Assembly (NCBI RefSeq): GCF_001647545.1
Contig: NZ_LSZH01000011.1
Coordinates: 124,001-188,000 of the forward strand
Length of the DNA stretch: 64,000 nucleotides
Reading direction: 5' to 3'
Source of the DNA: Acinetobacter sp. SFB
GTDB taxonomy: Bacteria; Pseudomonadota; Gammaproteobacteria; Pseudomonadales; Moraxellaceae
Each line of letters begins with the position of its first letter. Positions within the stretch are counted from its first letter, which is position 1. The notes under the pieces are model-generated. The model was given only the letters and a program-made list of their open reading frames with translations. It did not search any database and had not been told where the DNA came from. A program made the position numbers and the translations under genes. Shown here piece by piece: positions 17,520-26,398 of the stretch.

Positions 17520-18860
17520 TTAACCAATTTGAATATCTGCCGGAGGATGTTTTAAACGACTCTTCTTTGGGGTAGCAATTAGGTAGGCTAAAGTCAGCGG
17601 TCCTAAACGCCATGCAAACATGAGTAAGATTAAAGAAAGCAAACTGGCAGGTTGAAGCTCACTGGTGATACCGCGCGATAAACCGACTGTACAGGCGGCT
17701 GAAACGGCTTCAAAGAGTAAATCCAGAAAATCCTTGCTCGGCTCCAAAATAAGCAGTGTAAATAATCCTAAAAATATCAAAATTGCCGTAATAGACAAGA
17801 CTGCAAAAGCCTTAAATGAAGTCACTTTTGAAACAGAATGATTAAATACCCTTAATTCTTCCGAACGGCGTAAGAAGGTAATCACACTTAACACTACAAT
17901 AATAAAGGTACCGACTTTAATGCCCCCTGCGGTACTTAAGGAACCTCCACCAATAAACATCAAGACCATGGTGACCAATGTGGAAGCATCGGTCATGCTG
18001 GACATATCCATGCTATTAAACCCTGATGAGCGCGGTACAGTGGCATGAAACCACGCATTCAAGGCCTGATCACCGAGGCTCATGCTGGACAGTGTCAGCG
18101 GATTGCTGGCTTCTAATACCCAAATGATAATAAAAGCCACCAAGTTTAATCCTGCAATAGTGGAGAGGATAAGTTTGCTGTTGGTACTTAATTTTTTCCA
18201 GCGGTGGGCACGTTTAATATCCATAAGTACCACAAAGCCAATCCCCCCAATAATGTAAAGCATGCTGATGGTAAAGGTAATGAGGTAATGGTCTGCAAAA
18301 CTCATCAAACTATTCGGAAAAAGCGAAAAACCGCCATTATTAAACGCAGAAACACTATAAAAAGCCGCATAAAAAAAGGCACGTGGAAAGTCATATTCCT
18401 GCATCCACGCAATGGTAAGAATAACTGTACCGACGGCTTCAAAAAATAAGGAATATAAAAATACGCCTTTAATGGTGAAAGAGACTTTGGCCAGACTGGT
18501 TTGCCCAATCGTTTCCTGTGCCATTACTTGCTGTTTTAACCGGATATTGGAAGACAGGCTGAGTGCGGCAAGGATGGCAAACGTCATAAAACCCAAGCCA
18601 CCAATCTGTAGTAAAAGCATGATCACGACTTGGCCAAAAGTGGTATAAGCCTCTCCGACATTGACCACAGAAAGTCCGGTAATGGTCACCGCAGAGGTGG
18701 AAGTAAACAGGGCGTTGATCCAACTTAATTCCCCATGATGTGAAATGGGAAGTTTAAGCAATAAGGTACCTGCACATATAAAACTTAAGAACCCCAAGGC
18801 CAATAAGCTGGGAGGACTCAGATTGACGGTATTATGGTTTATATTTTGCGGCTGATTCAT
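17520..18860 (-). CDS. ktrB: Potassium uptake channel subunit (TrkH/KtrB family)
   Basis: Membrane pore of a K+ (Na+-linked) uptake system. The 446-residue protein has about ten hydrophobic segments arranged as four M1-P-M2 units. Each has a selectivity-filter loop with conserved glycine: SAVTITGLSVV, SAFNNGGFSLF, VPRSSGFNSMD and SAACTVGLSRG. Length (about 445) and the presence of a single-RCK partner next door favour KtrB over the longer TrkH. The downstream end converges on pldA. It follows the regulatory subunit by 3 bp in one operon. Confidence 0.9.
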   Translation of the reverse strand: MNQPQNINHNTVNLSPPSLLALGFLSFICAGTLLLKLPISHHGELSWINALFTSTSAVTITGLSVVNVGEAYTTFGQVVIMLLLQIGGLGFMTFAILAALSLSSNIRLKQQVMAQETIGQTSLAKVSFTIKGVFLYSLFFEAVGTVILTIAWMQEYDFPRAFFYAAFYSVSAFNNGGFSLFPNSLMSFADHYLITFTISMLYIIGGIGFVVLMDIKRAHRWKKLSTNSKLILSTIAGLNLVAFIIIWVLEASNPLTLSSMSLGDQALNAWFHATVPRSSGFNSMDMSSMTDASTLVTMVLMFIGGGSLSTAGGIKVGTFIIVVLSVITFLRRSEELRVFNHSVSKVTSFKAFAVLSITAILIFLGLFTLLILEPSKDFLDLLFEAVSAACTVGLSRGITSELQPASLLSLILLMFAWRLGPLTLAYLIATPKKSRLKHPPADIQIG

Positions 18861-18863
18861 ATT

Positions 18864-19514
18864 TTATTTAAACCGGGCAGACAGTTTTCGTAGGGGTTCA
18901 AGTTCACCTTCAACCACCAAGATATCACCTTCTTGCAGAATTAAATCAGGATCAATGTTATATAAAATTTCCGTGCCGCGTTTAAATAAAAGCGTTTTAA
19001 TTTCCGAAGCGTGACCCATTAAATGGTTAAATGATTCACCTTGGAGACTGGCTTTAATTTCAATTTTAACAATAAAGTGATTGTCTTCTAAACCCATATA
19101 ACGACTGACCATAGGGTAGCTTAAAGACTGGGCAATCCGGGTTCCCATATCTTCTTCTGGATGAATGATTTTATTCACGCCCAGATGGGTCAGAATCATG
19201 TGATGGGCTTTGGATTTCGCTTTGGCCCAAATCTTGTTCATTCCCAGGTTTTTTAGATGTAAGACACATAAAATGCTGGCCTCAATGTCCTCGCCAATTG
19301 CAACCACAACGGCTTCACAGCTTTGAATATTCAGTTCCCTAAGAACATGTTCATCGGTTGCATCGGCAATAACAGCATGGGTGAGCTGATCAGAAATATT
19401 TTCAACATATTTTTTATTGCTGTCGATCCCAATCACATCGTGATTTAAGCTCACCAATTGGGTTGCAACGGTGGCTCCAAAACTGCCTAAGCCAATGACT
19501 GCAAATAATGCCAT
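18864..19514 (-). CDS. ktrA: Potassium uptake regulatory subunit (KtrA, RCK domain)
   Basis: Cytoplasmic nucleotide-binding gate of the Ktr K+ transporter. The 216-residue protein has an N-terminal Rossmann RCK domain (IGLGSFGATVATQL, GxGxxG, then acidic Asp in VIGIDSNKK). A C-terminal RCK_C domain ends EGDILVVEGELEPLRKLS. A single RCK unit is the KtrA form; TrkA has two. It is the first gene of a ktrA-ktrB pair with a 3-bp gap. Confidence 0.92.
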   Translation of the reverse strand: MALFAVIGLGSFGATVATQLVSLNHDVIGIDSNKKYVENISDQLTHAVIADATDEHVLRELNIQSCEAVVVAIGEDIEASILCVLHLKNLGMNKIWAKAKSKAHHMILTHLGVNKIIHPEEDMGTRIAQSLSYPMVSRYMGLEDNHFIVKIEIKASLQGESFNHLMGHASEIKTLLFKRGTEILYNIDPDLILQEGDILVVEGELEPLRKLSARFK

Positions 19515-20057
19515 TCGAAGTATTCCTTAACCCATTTTCTGTGGATTTCATTCATGACGGGTATGTAATTCTGTACTCATTTTATAATGTTATTATTCAT
19601 TCAGCTATCAGGCTTACAAAACTATATCTAACAAAGGTTTATTTCTAAGAGGGCATAATCGGTTGCAGTCAATATCAATATGCAGAATTTTATAAATTAT
19701 TGAATTTTTTACTGCTTAATCATTTGAGGAGCTAAAGAACATTTGTGATTATTACATCACGTCACAAAACCTTCAAAAGCCCTATATATAATTTACTCAG
19801 ATAATTTTCTATTTTTATAGTGAATTAAAATGAATGATAAAAAGATCTTTCAGATATGACAGGGATGGTTTTTGCTGGTGCAACATTGGAAAATTCCAAA
19901 GAAGCAGACAGACATATTTAGTGCTGTTGAGTTTAAAAAATTTTATAGCAATGAGTAGGTCGATGAGAATAAATGCCTTTTTAAAGCACATTCATATAAA
20001 CAAAAAAATGCCATTCACTTTTTTACTCTTGAATGGCTTTTTTTAGATGTTTGAGTC
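19515..20057. other. 543-bp gap between ktrA and ilvA
   Basis: This AT-rich stretch must hold the ktrA promoter at its left end and the ilvA terminator at its right end. A 70-codon plus-strand frame and a short frame reading KDLSDMTGMVFAGATLENSK then stop (19841-19918) are present. Neither has a good RBS or recognisable family. They could be gene relics or chance. I see no RNA gene. Confidence 0.5.
20002..20044. terminator. Terminator downstream of ilvA
   Basis: GCCATTCA (20010-20017) pairs with TGAATGGC (20030-20037). T-runs flank it in both directions, so it is positioned to end the minus-strand ilvA transcript. Confidence 0.85.
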
Positions 20058-21596
20058 TTATTTTAAGAAACGCTGATAACCCAGATTATTGGTAATTTCA
20101 GCATATGGATAAGTGATACTTTCCAATGTTTCAATTAAACCATCCGGATTCTGTTTCGCGTCACTTGCTTCCATGCCAACCAGTACACGTCCTTCTGCTG
20201 CGCCGTGGTTACGGTAGTGGAACAGGGTAATGTTATGCGTTGGACCCAAGCGTTCCAAGAAAGTCAGTAATGCACCTGGACGTTCCGGGAACTCGACACG
20301 GAAGAGGCGTTCATTTTCAATATCTGCATGACCACCGACCAAATAACGGATATGCAGTTTTGCCACTTCATCATCAGACAAGTCATCCACATCATATTGT
20401 GTGGTTAGGAGGTCATAAATATCGTGACGTTCCTTTTCACCGCCTTTTAAGCTGATGCCGACAAACACTTGAGCAGCACTAGAACTACTGGCGCGATAGT
20501 TGAATTCAGTAATGTTACGGCCTTGCAGAGCGCGGCAGAAATTCAGGAACGAACCTTTTTCTTCTGGAATGGTCACTGCAAAAATGGCTTCTTTACATTC
20601 ACCGAGTTCGGTACGTTCAGCAATATAACGTAACCGGTCAAAGTTCATGTTGGCGCCACATACAATCGACACCATATTTTTATTTTCTAAACCATGTTCA
20701 GCCACATATTTTTTGATTCCGGCAAGTGCCATTGCGCCAGAAGGTTCAACAATACTACGGCATTCATCATAGGTATCTTTAATGGCTGCACAGATCTCGT
20801 CCGTGTTGACCAAGACCACGTCACGCTCAACAATTGGACCTGAGTTGTCTGATTTTTGCAGGCGAATCACGTCAAAGGGTTTTGCTCCAATTTGCGCAAC
20901 CGCCGTACCATCGGCAAATAAACCGACAGAGGGCAGAATCACACGTTCATTGGCTTCAAAGGCCGCTTTTAGGCAGGCAGATTCATCATATTCCACAGGA
21001 ATGACTTTGACATGCGGCGCAACATCGCCCAAGTATGCAGCAACACCGGCGATTAAGCCGCCCCCGCCTACAGCAACGAATACATATTCTACATCACGCC
21101 ATTGACGTAAAATTTCATTGGCGATAGTCCCTTGACCCGCAATCACCAGTTCATCGTCATAAGGCGGAATAAAGGTCATGCCTTGTTCTTCGGCACACTG
21201 AATTGCATATTTATTGGCAACGTCAAATGAGTCGCCATATAAAACCACTTCACCACCCAAACGTTTAACTGCTTGAACTTTAATATCCGGTGTGGTTTTC
21301 GGCATTACGATAATCGCACGAATTCCCAGTTTTTGACCAGATAGAGCCACACCTTGCGCATGGTTACCTGCTGAAGCCGTAATAACGCCACGTTGCAACT
21401 GAGATTTCGGTAATTGACTAATACGGTTATACGCACCGCGTAGTTTAAAGGAAAAGACAGGTTGTAAATCTTCGCGTTTAAAGCGAATGTTGTTGTTTAG
21501 CTTTTCACTAATTCGTGGCGCTGCTTCGAGTGGAGTTTCGATTGCAACGTCATACACCGTTGCTTGTAATATTTGTCGAACCAAACGAGACAGCAT
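20058..21596 (-). CDS. ilvA: Threonine ammonia-lyase, biosynthetic (IlvA)
   Basis: PLP enzyme converting L-threonine to 2-oxobutanoate, the first step to isoleucine. The 512-residue protein has the PLP lysine in FSFKLRGAYNR and the glycine-rich phosphate loop VAVGGGGLIAGVAAYLG. It has two C-terminal ACT-like regulatory regions (about residues 340-512, EEKGSFLNFCRAL and ERPGALLTFLERL) for isoleucine/valine feedback. Length is that of the long biosynthetic form. It is divergent from rpiA across about 107 bp. Confidence 0.95.
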   Translation of the reverse strand: MLSRLVRQILQATVYDVAIETPLEAAPRISEKLNNNIRFKREDLQPVFSFKLRGAYNRISQLPKSQLQRGVITASAGNHAQGVALSGQKLGIRAIIVMPKTTPDIKVQAVKRLGGEVVLYGDSFDVANKYAIQCAEEQGMTFIPPYDDELVIAGQGTIANEILRQWRDVEYVFVAVGGGGLIAGVAAYLGDVAPHVKVIPVEYDESACLKAAFEANERVILPSVGLFADGTAVAQIGAKPFDVIRLQKSDNSGPIVERDVVLVNTDEICAAIKDTYDECRSIVEPSGAMALAGIKKYVAEHGLENKNMVSIVCGANMNFDRLRYIAERTELGECKEAIFAVTIPEEKGSFLNFCRALQGRNITEFNYRASSSSAAQVFVGISLKGGEKERHDIYDLLTTQYDVDDLSDDEVAKLHIRYLVGGHADIENERLFRVEFPERPGALLTFLERLGPTHNITLFHYRNHGAAEGRVLVGMEASDAKQNPDGLIETLESITYPYAEITNNLGYQRFLK

Positions 21597-21703
21597 GTTA
21601 ATTTTCCATCTAACAGTTTAAAATAGGCCTTTATTGTAACAAACCCCTGTACATTTGGGCTGTTTAATCAGCAACAAATGTCAAAAAATAGTTGAGCCAA
21701 GTT

Positions 21704-22375
21704 ATGAGTCTGTATGCGACCCAAGATGAAAAGAAACAAGCTGTTGCGAAAGCTGCTTTAAAGCACTTGCCTAAAGGGGGAATTTTGGGTGTAGGTACAG
21801 GAAGTACTGTGAACTTCCTTATTGAATTGTTGCCTGAACTGCAATTGGAAGCTGCGGTAGCCAGTTCTGAAGCGACAGCACAACGTCTTAAAAAATTAGG
21901 CATTGAAGTGGTCGACATGAACTCTGTGGGCGGTTTAGATGCCTATGTTGATGGTGCCGATGAAATTGACCGTCATATGCATATGATTAAAGGTGGCGGT
22001 GCCGCATTAACCCGTGAAAAAATTGTCGCTTCGATTGCGAAAAAATTCGTGTGTATTGTGGATGATTCCAAATGGGTGGAGCAATTGGGTCATGACTTCC
22101 CGCTTCCAGTTGAAGTGATTCCGATGGCACGTTCTGCGGTAGCACGCAAAATTGTTTCTCTTGGTGGTGATCCGGTTTACCGTGAAGGTGTAGTGACCGA
22201 TAACGGTAACGTGATTTTAGATGTGCATAACCTCAATATTTTGAATGCGCTGGAACTTGAAAAAACTCTCAATAACATTCCGGGTGTGGTGTGTAACGGT
22301 ATTTTTGCGATAAATAAAGCAGATATTGCTGTTGTTGCAACCGATAATGGTATTGAAGAGCGTACTGCTCTTTAG
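21704..22375 (+). CDS. rpiA: Ribose-5-phosphate isomerase A
   Basis: Interconverts ribose-5-phosphate and ribulose-5-phosphate in the pentose phosphate pathway. The 223-residue protein has the family motifs [21 protein letters not shown] (catalytic Asp), [12 protein letters not shown] (Lys/Glu) and [10 protein letters not shown]. An in-frame TTG at 21692 would add four residues. The ATG at 21704 gives the usual N-terminus and is chosen. Divergence from ilvA is a common arrangement in this group of bacteria. Confidence 0.95.
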   Translation: MSLYATQDEKKQAVAKAALKHLPKGGILGVGTGSTVNFLIELLPELQLEAAVASSEATAQRLKKLGIEVVDMNSVGGLDAYVDGADEIDRHMHMIKGGGAALTREKIVASIAKKFVCIVDDSKWVEQLGHDFPLPVEVIPMARSAVARKIVSLGGDPVYREGVVTDNGNVILDVHNLNILNALELEKTLNNIPGVVCNGIFAINKADIAVVATDNGIEERTAL

Positions 22376-22452
22376 TTAATTCTCCCTGAGGCTGCTTTTC
22401 AAATAAGGCTCAGGGAAATTTAAATCACTATGAGATAAAATATAAAACAACA

Positions 22453-23136
22453 ATGACTCTAAACGAATTGCCAGAAATAAGAATTGTCCGTCATGCGCGA
22501 GCGAAAAACTTACGCTTACGTGTTGAGCCGACTCAGATCCGTTTAACTGCACCTGTATTGTGCTCGAAACGACAAATTCAAAATTTTATAGATCAGTCCG
22601 AGCAATGGCTCATTCAAACCTGGCAGCAACAACAAGAAAAAATTATTCAGATAGACAAAACATTACCCAACGAATTAAAGCTATTTAATTTAGATCAACC
22701 TGTACGGATCATTTATCAAAGCCAAAAGCATTGTTTTATTTTTGATGATGAAAAGTTAAAACTTTTGATTAGTGACCGTCAGCCTGAACATTATTTAAAA
22801 GCGTTTGTGATTGAGTATGCCAAGCAGCATCTGCCTGTTTGTTTAGATCAAACCAGCCAAGAATGTAGTTTGAGTTTTGTTAAATGTGCGATTCGTCAAC
22901 CTAAAACACGATGGGGGAGTTGTACATCCAAACATGACATTATGTTGAATAGTGCTTTGGTGTTATTTCCCAAGCATGTCACGCGTTATGTCTGTGTACA
23001 TGAGTTGGCACATACCAAGCACTTTGATCATAGTCCGCATTTTTGGGCTGAGGTCCACAAGCATGATGTGGATTTTCAACAGCATCGGAAATTATTAAAA
23101 ACGATGCCGATGCCGTATTGGTGGTATTCATCATAG
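22453..23136 (+). CDS. YgjP-like M48/DUF45 zinc metallopeptidase
   Basis: A 227-residue predicted metalloprotease of the YgjP/SprT-like class. The zinc motif HELAHTKHFDHSPHFW is near the C-terminus (about residues 188-203), with HExxH and a third His in DHSPxFW. The upstream strand motif RQPKTRWGSCTSKHDIMLNS is typical of DUF45. No signal peptide or membrane segment is seen, so it is cytoplasmic. The physiological substrate is unknown. It lies 77 bp after rpiA. Confidence 0.88.
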   Translation: MTLNELPEIRIVRHARAKNLRLRVEPTQIRLTAPVLCSKRQIQNFIDQSEQWLIQTWQQQQEKIIQIDKTLPNELKLFNLDQPVRIIYQSQKHCFIFDDEKLKLLISDRQPEHYLKAFVIEYAKQHLPVCLDQTSQECSLSFVKCAIRQPKTRWGSCTSKHDIMLNSALVLFPKHVTRYVCVHELAHTKHFDHSPHFWAEVHKHDVDFQQHRKLLKTMPMPYWWYSS

Positions 23137-23365
23137 AAGAATATTTTAATTATTAAATTTAATGAGGTGTTAGGGATATAAATATAAAGTTAAATCTTAA
23201 CTTTTAAAATACTGTCTGCACGTTACCGCAACAGAAGTAAAAAATCAGGATTAAAATTTAATTTGTTTGCTGGGATTTATAATGTGGAACTGAATGAAAA
23301 ATGATTTATAAAAGGGTCTATTCTTTTTAGTTATCGGCCCAGTACAATGCAGTGATCATAATTAT

Positions 23366-23707
23366 GTGAACTGGCAGCTTGCCAAAGTCGCTGTGGAGAT
23401 TGAATTGGAAATTTGTATTGAAACACCAGACAAAGAGAGTTGGGATAAAGCTCAACAGGCATGCTTTAAGCATGGATGGGACTGGGAGAGAGAAGAATGG
23501 CCTGAGTGGGATGAAGAAACGGGCAAGGATGTATGGAAAGAAGATCCTGAATTTACATTAAATCATGATAGCTGGGATGAAACAGTGACTCATCTTTGTG
23601 TGGTAGAAGGAATCTTGTGCACCAATAATATTGAAGACGGTGATCCTACGGAAGATGGCTATAAATTAATGAGTATTAAAGATTTAGAAAATCTAGCTGC
23701 TAAATAA
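23366..23707 (+). CDS. Acidic, tryptophan-rich protein of unknown function
   Basis: A 113-residue product I do not recognise. It is rich in Trp and acidic residues (HGWDWEREEWPEWDEETGKDVWKEDPEF) with a Cys-containing end (THLCVVEGILCTNN). The only start available near the N-terminus is GTG at 23366. It lacks a visible RBS, and the frame stays open upstream to 23312 without an ATG, so the start is uncertain. A good terminator follows. An antitoxin- or immunity-like small acidic protein is one possibility, with no positive evidence. Confidence 0.5.
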   Translation: MNWQLAKVAVEIELEICIETPDKESWDKAQQACFKHGWDWEREEWPEWDEETGKDVWKEDPEFTLNHDSWDETVTHLCVVEGILCTNNIEDGDPTEDGYKLMSIKDLENLAAK

Positions 23708-23740
23708 TATCCCAAAAGCTCAACTCATCATATTTAAGAC

Positions 23741-23773
23741 AAGCCCTATTCATTAATGAACTGGGCTTTTTTA
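23741..23773 (+). terminator. Terminator after the acidic orphan gene
   Basis: AAGCCC and GGGCTT enclose a nested TTCATTAATGAA palindrome and are followed by six Ts. Confidence 0.8.
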
Positions 23774-24073
23774 AGGTCTGGGAAAAGTTATGAAAGTGAT
23801 CTGATTTTAAAATTACAACAGATAGAAAGATTTTAGTGGGTGAGAGTAAACTTGATTTACTTCCTTTTTGGGAGGGGTATAAAAAATCCGAAGCGATTTA
23901 TAAATGAGCTATATCAATTGCTGTAATGTATCTTCATGAGTACGAGATGAATACGTATCTTAGGTTTTAAAAGTTAAAAACTTTAATCAACTATCCAAAA
24001 CAGTTTAGAAAAGCAAAACTTCCTGTCATACTACGCTGTTACGAAATGAACACTTTAATTTGAGGTAGGGATC
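23774..24073. other. 300-bp leader region of argC
   Basis: Non-coding AT-rich DNA between a terminator and argC. I see no ORF, RNA gene or repeat. The argC promoter must lie here. AGGTAGGG just before 24074 is a good ribosome binding site and decides the GTG start. Confidence 0.5.
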
Positions 24074-25123
24074 GTGATTACTGTTGGTATTGTCGGTGGT
24101 ACAGGTTATACAGGCGTTGAATTGTTACGTCTTTTACTACGACACCCAAATGTGCAAGTCAATGTACTGACATCACGTACCGAAAAAGGTCGCCGTGTCG
24201 ATGACATGTTCCCAAGCCTGCGCGGTCATACCGATCTTGAATATTCAGATTTAAGCATTGATGAACTCAAAAAATGCGATGTGGTGTTCTTTGCGACCCC
24301 TCATGGTGTGGCCATGAAACATGCAGCAGAATTAGTTGCAGCGAATACTAAAGTCATCGACTTGGCAGCAGATTTCCGTTTGCAAAACTTAGAACAGTTT
24401 GAAAAGTGGTATGGTCTTGAACATGCCTGCCCAGATATTTTAAAAGATTCCGTTTACGGTCTATCAGAACTGAATCGTGACAAAATTAAACAAGCCAAGG
24501 TGATTGGTAACCCGGGTTGCTACCCAACCACGGTACAGCTTGGTCTTGCACCATTATTTAAACAGCCTGAAGCTTTGGTAAAACCTGAAAGCATTATTAT
24601 TGATGCAAAATCAGGTGTTTCTGGTGCAGGTCGTAAAGCAAGCCTTGGTATGATTTACTCAGAAAATGCCGACAACTTTAAGGCTTATGGCGTTGCAGGT
24701 CACCGTCACCACCCTGAAATTGTGGAAGCATTGGAAAATATATCAGGGCTTAAAGATGTGTTTAATCACATTTTATTTGTACCGCATTTGGTTCCGATGA
24801 TTCGGGGCATGCTCAGCACCATCTATGTCGATTTAACGGATGCTGGTGATGCAGCAGACTTACAAAGTTTATATGAACAGTTCTATGCCAGTGAACAATT
24901 TGTGGATGTGATGCCCGCGAACAGTTCACCTGAAACACGTTCTGTGCGTGGTGCAAACCAGCTTCGTATTGCACTGTATAAACCACAGCCGAAAAAACTG
25001 GTGGTTTTATCGGTACAAGATAATTTGGTCAAAGGTGCTGCGGGTCAGGCTGTGCAAAATATGAACCTGATGTTCGATTTTGCTGAAAATGCAGGTCTGA
25101 CAGGTATTGGTTTATTACCATAA
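24074..25123 (+). CDS. argC: N-acetyl-gamma-glutamyl-phosphate reductase
   Basis: NADPH-dependent enzyme of arginine biosynthesis reducing N-acetylglutamyl-phosphate to the semialdehyde. The 349-residue protein begins [21 protein letters not shown] (Rossmann). It has the active-site cysteine in [12 protein letters not shown] and the conserved histidine segment AGHRHHPEI. Start is GTG at 24074 with AGGTAGGG upstream. Another arginine gene, argF, lies 5 kb downstream on the other strand. Confidence 0.96.
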   Translation: MITVGIVGGTGYTGVELLRLLLRHPNVQVNVLTSRTEKGRRVDDMFPSLRGHTDLEYSDLSIDELKKCDVVFFATPHGVAMKHAAELVAANTKVIDLAADFRLQNLEQFEKWYGLEHACPDILKDSVYGLSELNRDKIKQAKVIGNPGCYPTTVQLGLAPLFKQPEALVKPESIIIDAKSGVSGAGRKASLGMIYSENADNFKAYGVAGHRHHPEIVEALENISGLKDVFNHILFVPHLVPMIRGMLSTIYVDLTDAGDAADLQSLYEQFYASEQFVDVMPANSSPETRSVRGANQLRIALYKPQPKKLVVLSVQDNLVKGAAGQAVQNMNLMFDFAENAGLTGIGLLP

Positions 25124-25195
25124 AAAACGTTTTTCAGCTTCACACACATTTGGATTTAGCTTTAAATGTGTGTTTTGAATGAATCAAAATAAGAG

Positions 25196-25957
25196 ATGAC
25201 GATGTTGAACACTGAATCAAATACTTCCTCACAACAGGCTCCACTGAGTAAAAGGCTTTTTGCTAAGGGGAATTTACCTTTAGCAATTGGCGCTGCAATT
25301 CTGGTTGTAGGGAGTGGCGTGCTGGGCTATTCAGTTGGGCATCGGCAAGGTTTGACAGTTGTCGGCTATGAAGCGGATGCTGAACAGCTGGTTGAAGTTG
25401 TGCAAAAGCAAAAGAATAGTCTGGAAACGCTGAATAAAAATTTGAATCTGGCTGTGCAAGAGCGTGATGTTGCGGTGAGTAATTCAAATGACTTATTTGC
25501 TGCTCTGAATCAGGCGCGTGCAGATAAAGCTCAGGCTGAGGGTTTGAGTTCTATTTACCGTGAAGTATTGGGGCAACGGGGTGGGCTAAGCTTGACGATT
25601 CAGAATATCGGGGTTAAACCTTTACCGGATAATGCTTATGAATATGAGCTGGATTTGGTACAAGTCAGCCCGAATAAACGTAGTATTTCTGGAATGGTGG
25701 AACTACGCTTAATTCAGGACACAGAAGTTCTGGTTGTTCCCATGGAAGACAAGAACTTTAATTTTCAAGATTACGAGCGTTTAACAGGCCGCTGGACCAT
25801 GCCTAAAGGCTTTGCTCCGCAATTCATTGAAGTGCGTTTAACCGGTGGAACAAGTACGCCGGTGATTAAACGTTTTAGTTGGGGCCGTGGTAAACCGATT
25901 GAGAGTCAATCTGCATTTATTTCTGAAATTCCTCAAGCAGAATCAAATGCACAATAA
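25196..25957 (+). CDS. DUF6776-like membrane-anchored coiled-coil protein
   Basis: A 253-residue protein with a polar N-tail, one membrane helix at about residues 28-48 (LPLAIGAAILVVGSGVLGYSVGH) and a coiled coil (about 62-115, EVVQKQKNSLETLNKNL). A beta-rich C-terminal domain ends GRWTMPKGFAPQFIEVRL then KRFSWGRGKPI. The topology is inner-membrane with the C-terminal domain in the periplasm. This family is common in Acinetobacter and Pseudomonas; no function is known to me. It lies 18 bp before clpS. Confidence 0.7.
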   Translation: MTMLNTESNTSSQQAPLSKRLFAKGNLPLAIGAAILVVGSGVLGYSVGHRQGLTVVGYEADAEQLVEVVQKQKNSLETLNKNLNLAVQERDVAVSNSNDLFAALNQARADKAQAEGLSSIYREVLGQRGGLSLTIQNIGVKPLPDNAYEYELDLVQVSPNKRSISGMVELRLIQDTEVLVVPMEDKNFNFQDYERLTGRWTMPKGFAPQFIEVRLTGGTSTPVIKRFSWGRGKPIESQSAFISEIPQAESNAQ

Positions 25958-25975
25958 ATGTGAATTTTAAAACCT

Positions 25976-26389
25976 ATGCGAATCAATAAGCGTCAAAATT
26001 GTTTAAATGCCATCAAAAGTTCTTTTCATCAATCAGGATATGTCGATTGGCATATTAGTCCACGCTTAAGCAATGACTCGCAAGACGAATCTGAGGGTGA
26101 AATCGCGGTACAGACTGCGCCACCTGAATTAAAACGTCCACCCATGTATGCAGTTGTTTTGATGAATGACGATTACACCCCAATGGACTTTGTAATTGAA
26201 ATTTTACAACAATACTTTGCTTTGAATCTTGACCAAGCCACTCAAGTAATGCTAACTGTACATTATGAAGGGAAAGGTGTTGCAGGGGTTTATCCACGAG
26301 ACATTGCGGAAACCAAAGCGAACCAAGTCAATAATTACGCTCGGTCACAAGGCCATCCATTGCTTTGTCAGATTGAGCCAAAAGATTAA
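25976..26389 (+). CDS. clpS: ClpA adaptor ClpS
   Basis: Adaptor that delivers N-degron substrates to ClpAP. The C-terminal about 85 residues are a standard ClpS domain, with [19 protein letters not shown] (the N-degron pocket region), [16 protein letters not shown] and ETKANQV. The 137-residue product has an N-terminal tail of about 52 residues that is longer than in E. coli ClpS (106 aa). There is no internal start that would shorten it, so the extension appears real. It is 9 bp upstream of clpA, as usual. Confidence 0.93.
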   Translation: MRINKRQNCLNAIKSSFHQSGYVDWHISPRLSNDSQDESEGEIAVQTAPPELKRPPMYAVVLMNDDYTPMDFVIEILQQYFALNLDQATQVMLTVHYEGKGVAGVYPRDIAETKANQVNNYARSQGHPLLCQIEPKD

Positions 26390-26398
26390 GGGGATTAC

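Noticed and set aside
19834..20046. Plus-strand 70-codon ORF between ktrA and ilvA
   Set aside because: No RBS, odd composition, and it runs through the ilvA terminator hairpin; not called as a gene.
22383..22416. Inverted repeat after rpiA (TCCCTGAG...CTCAGGGA)
   Set aside because: The stem is good but no T-run follows, so I did not call it an intrinsic terminator; it may still be an mRNA-end hairpin.
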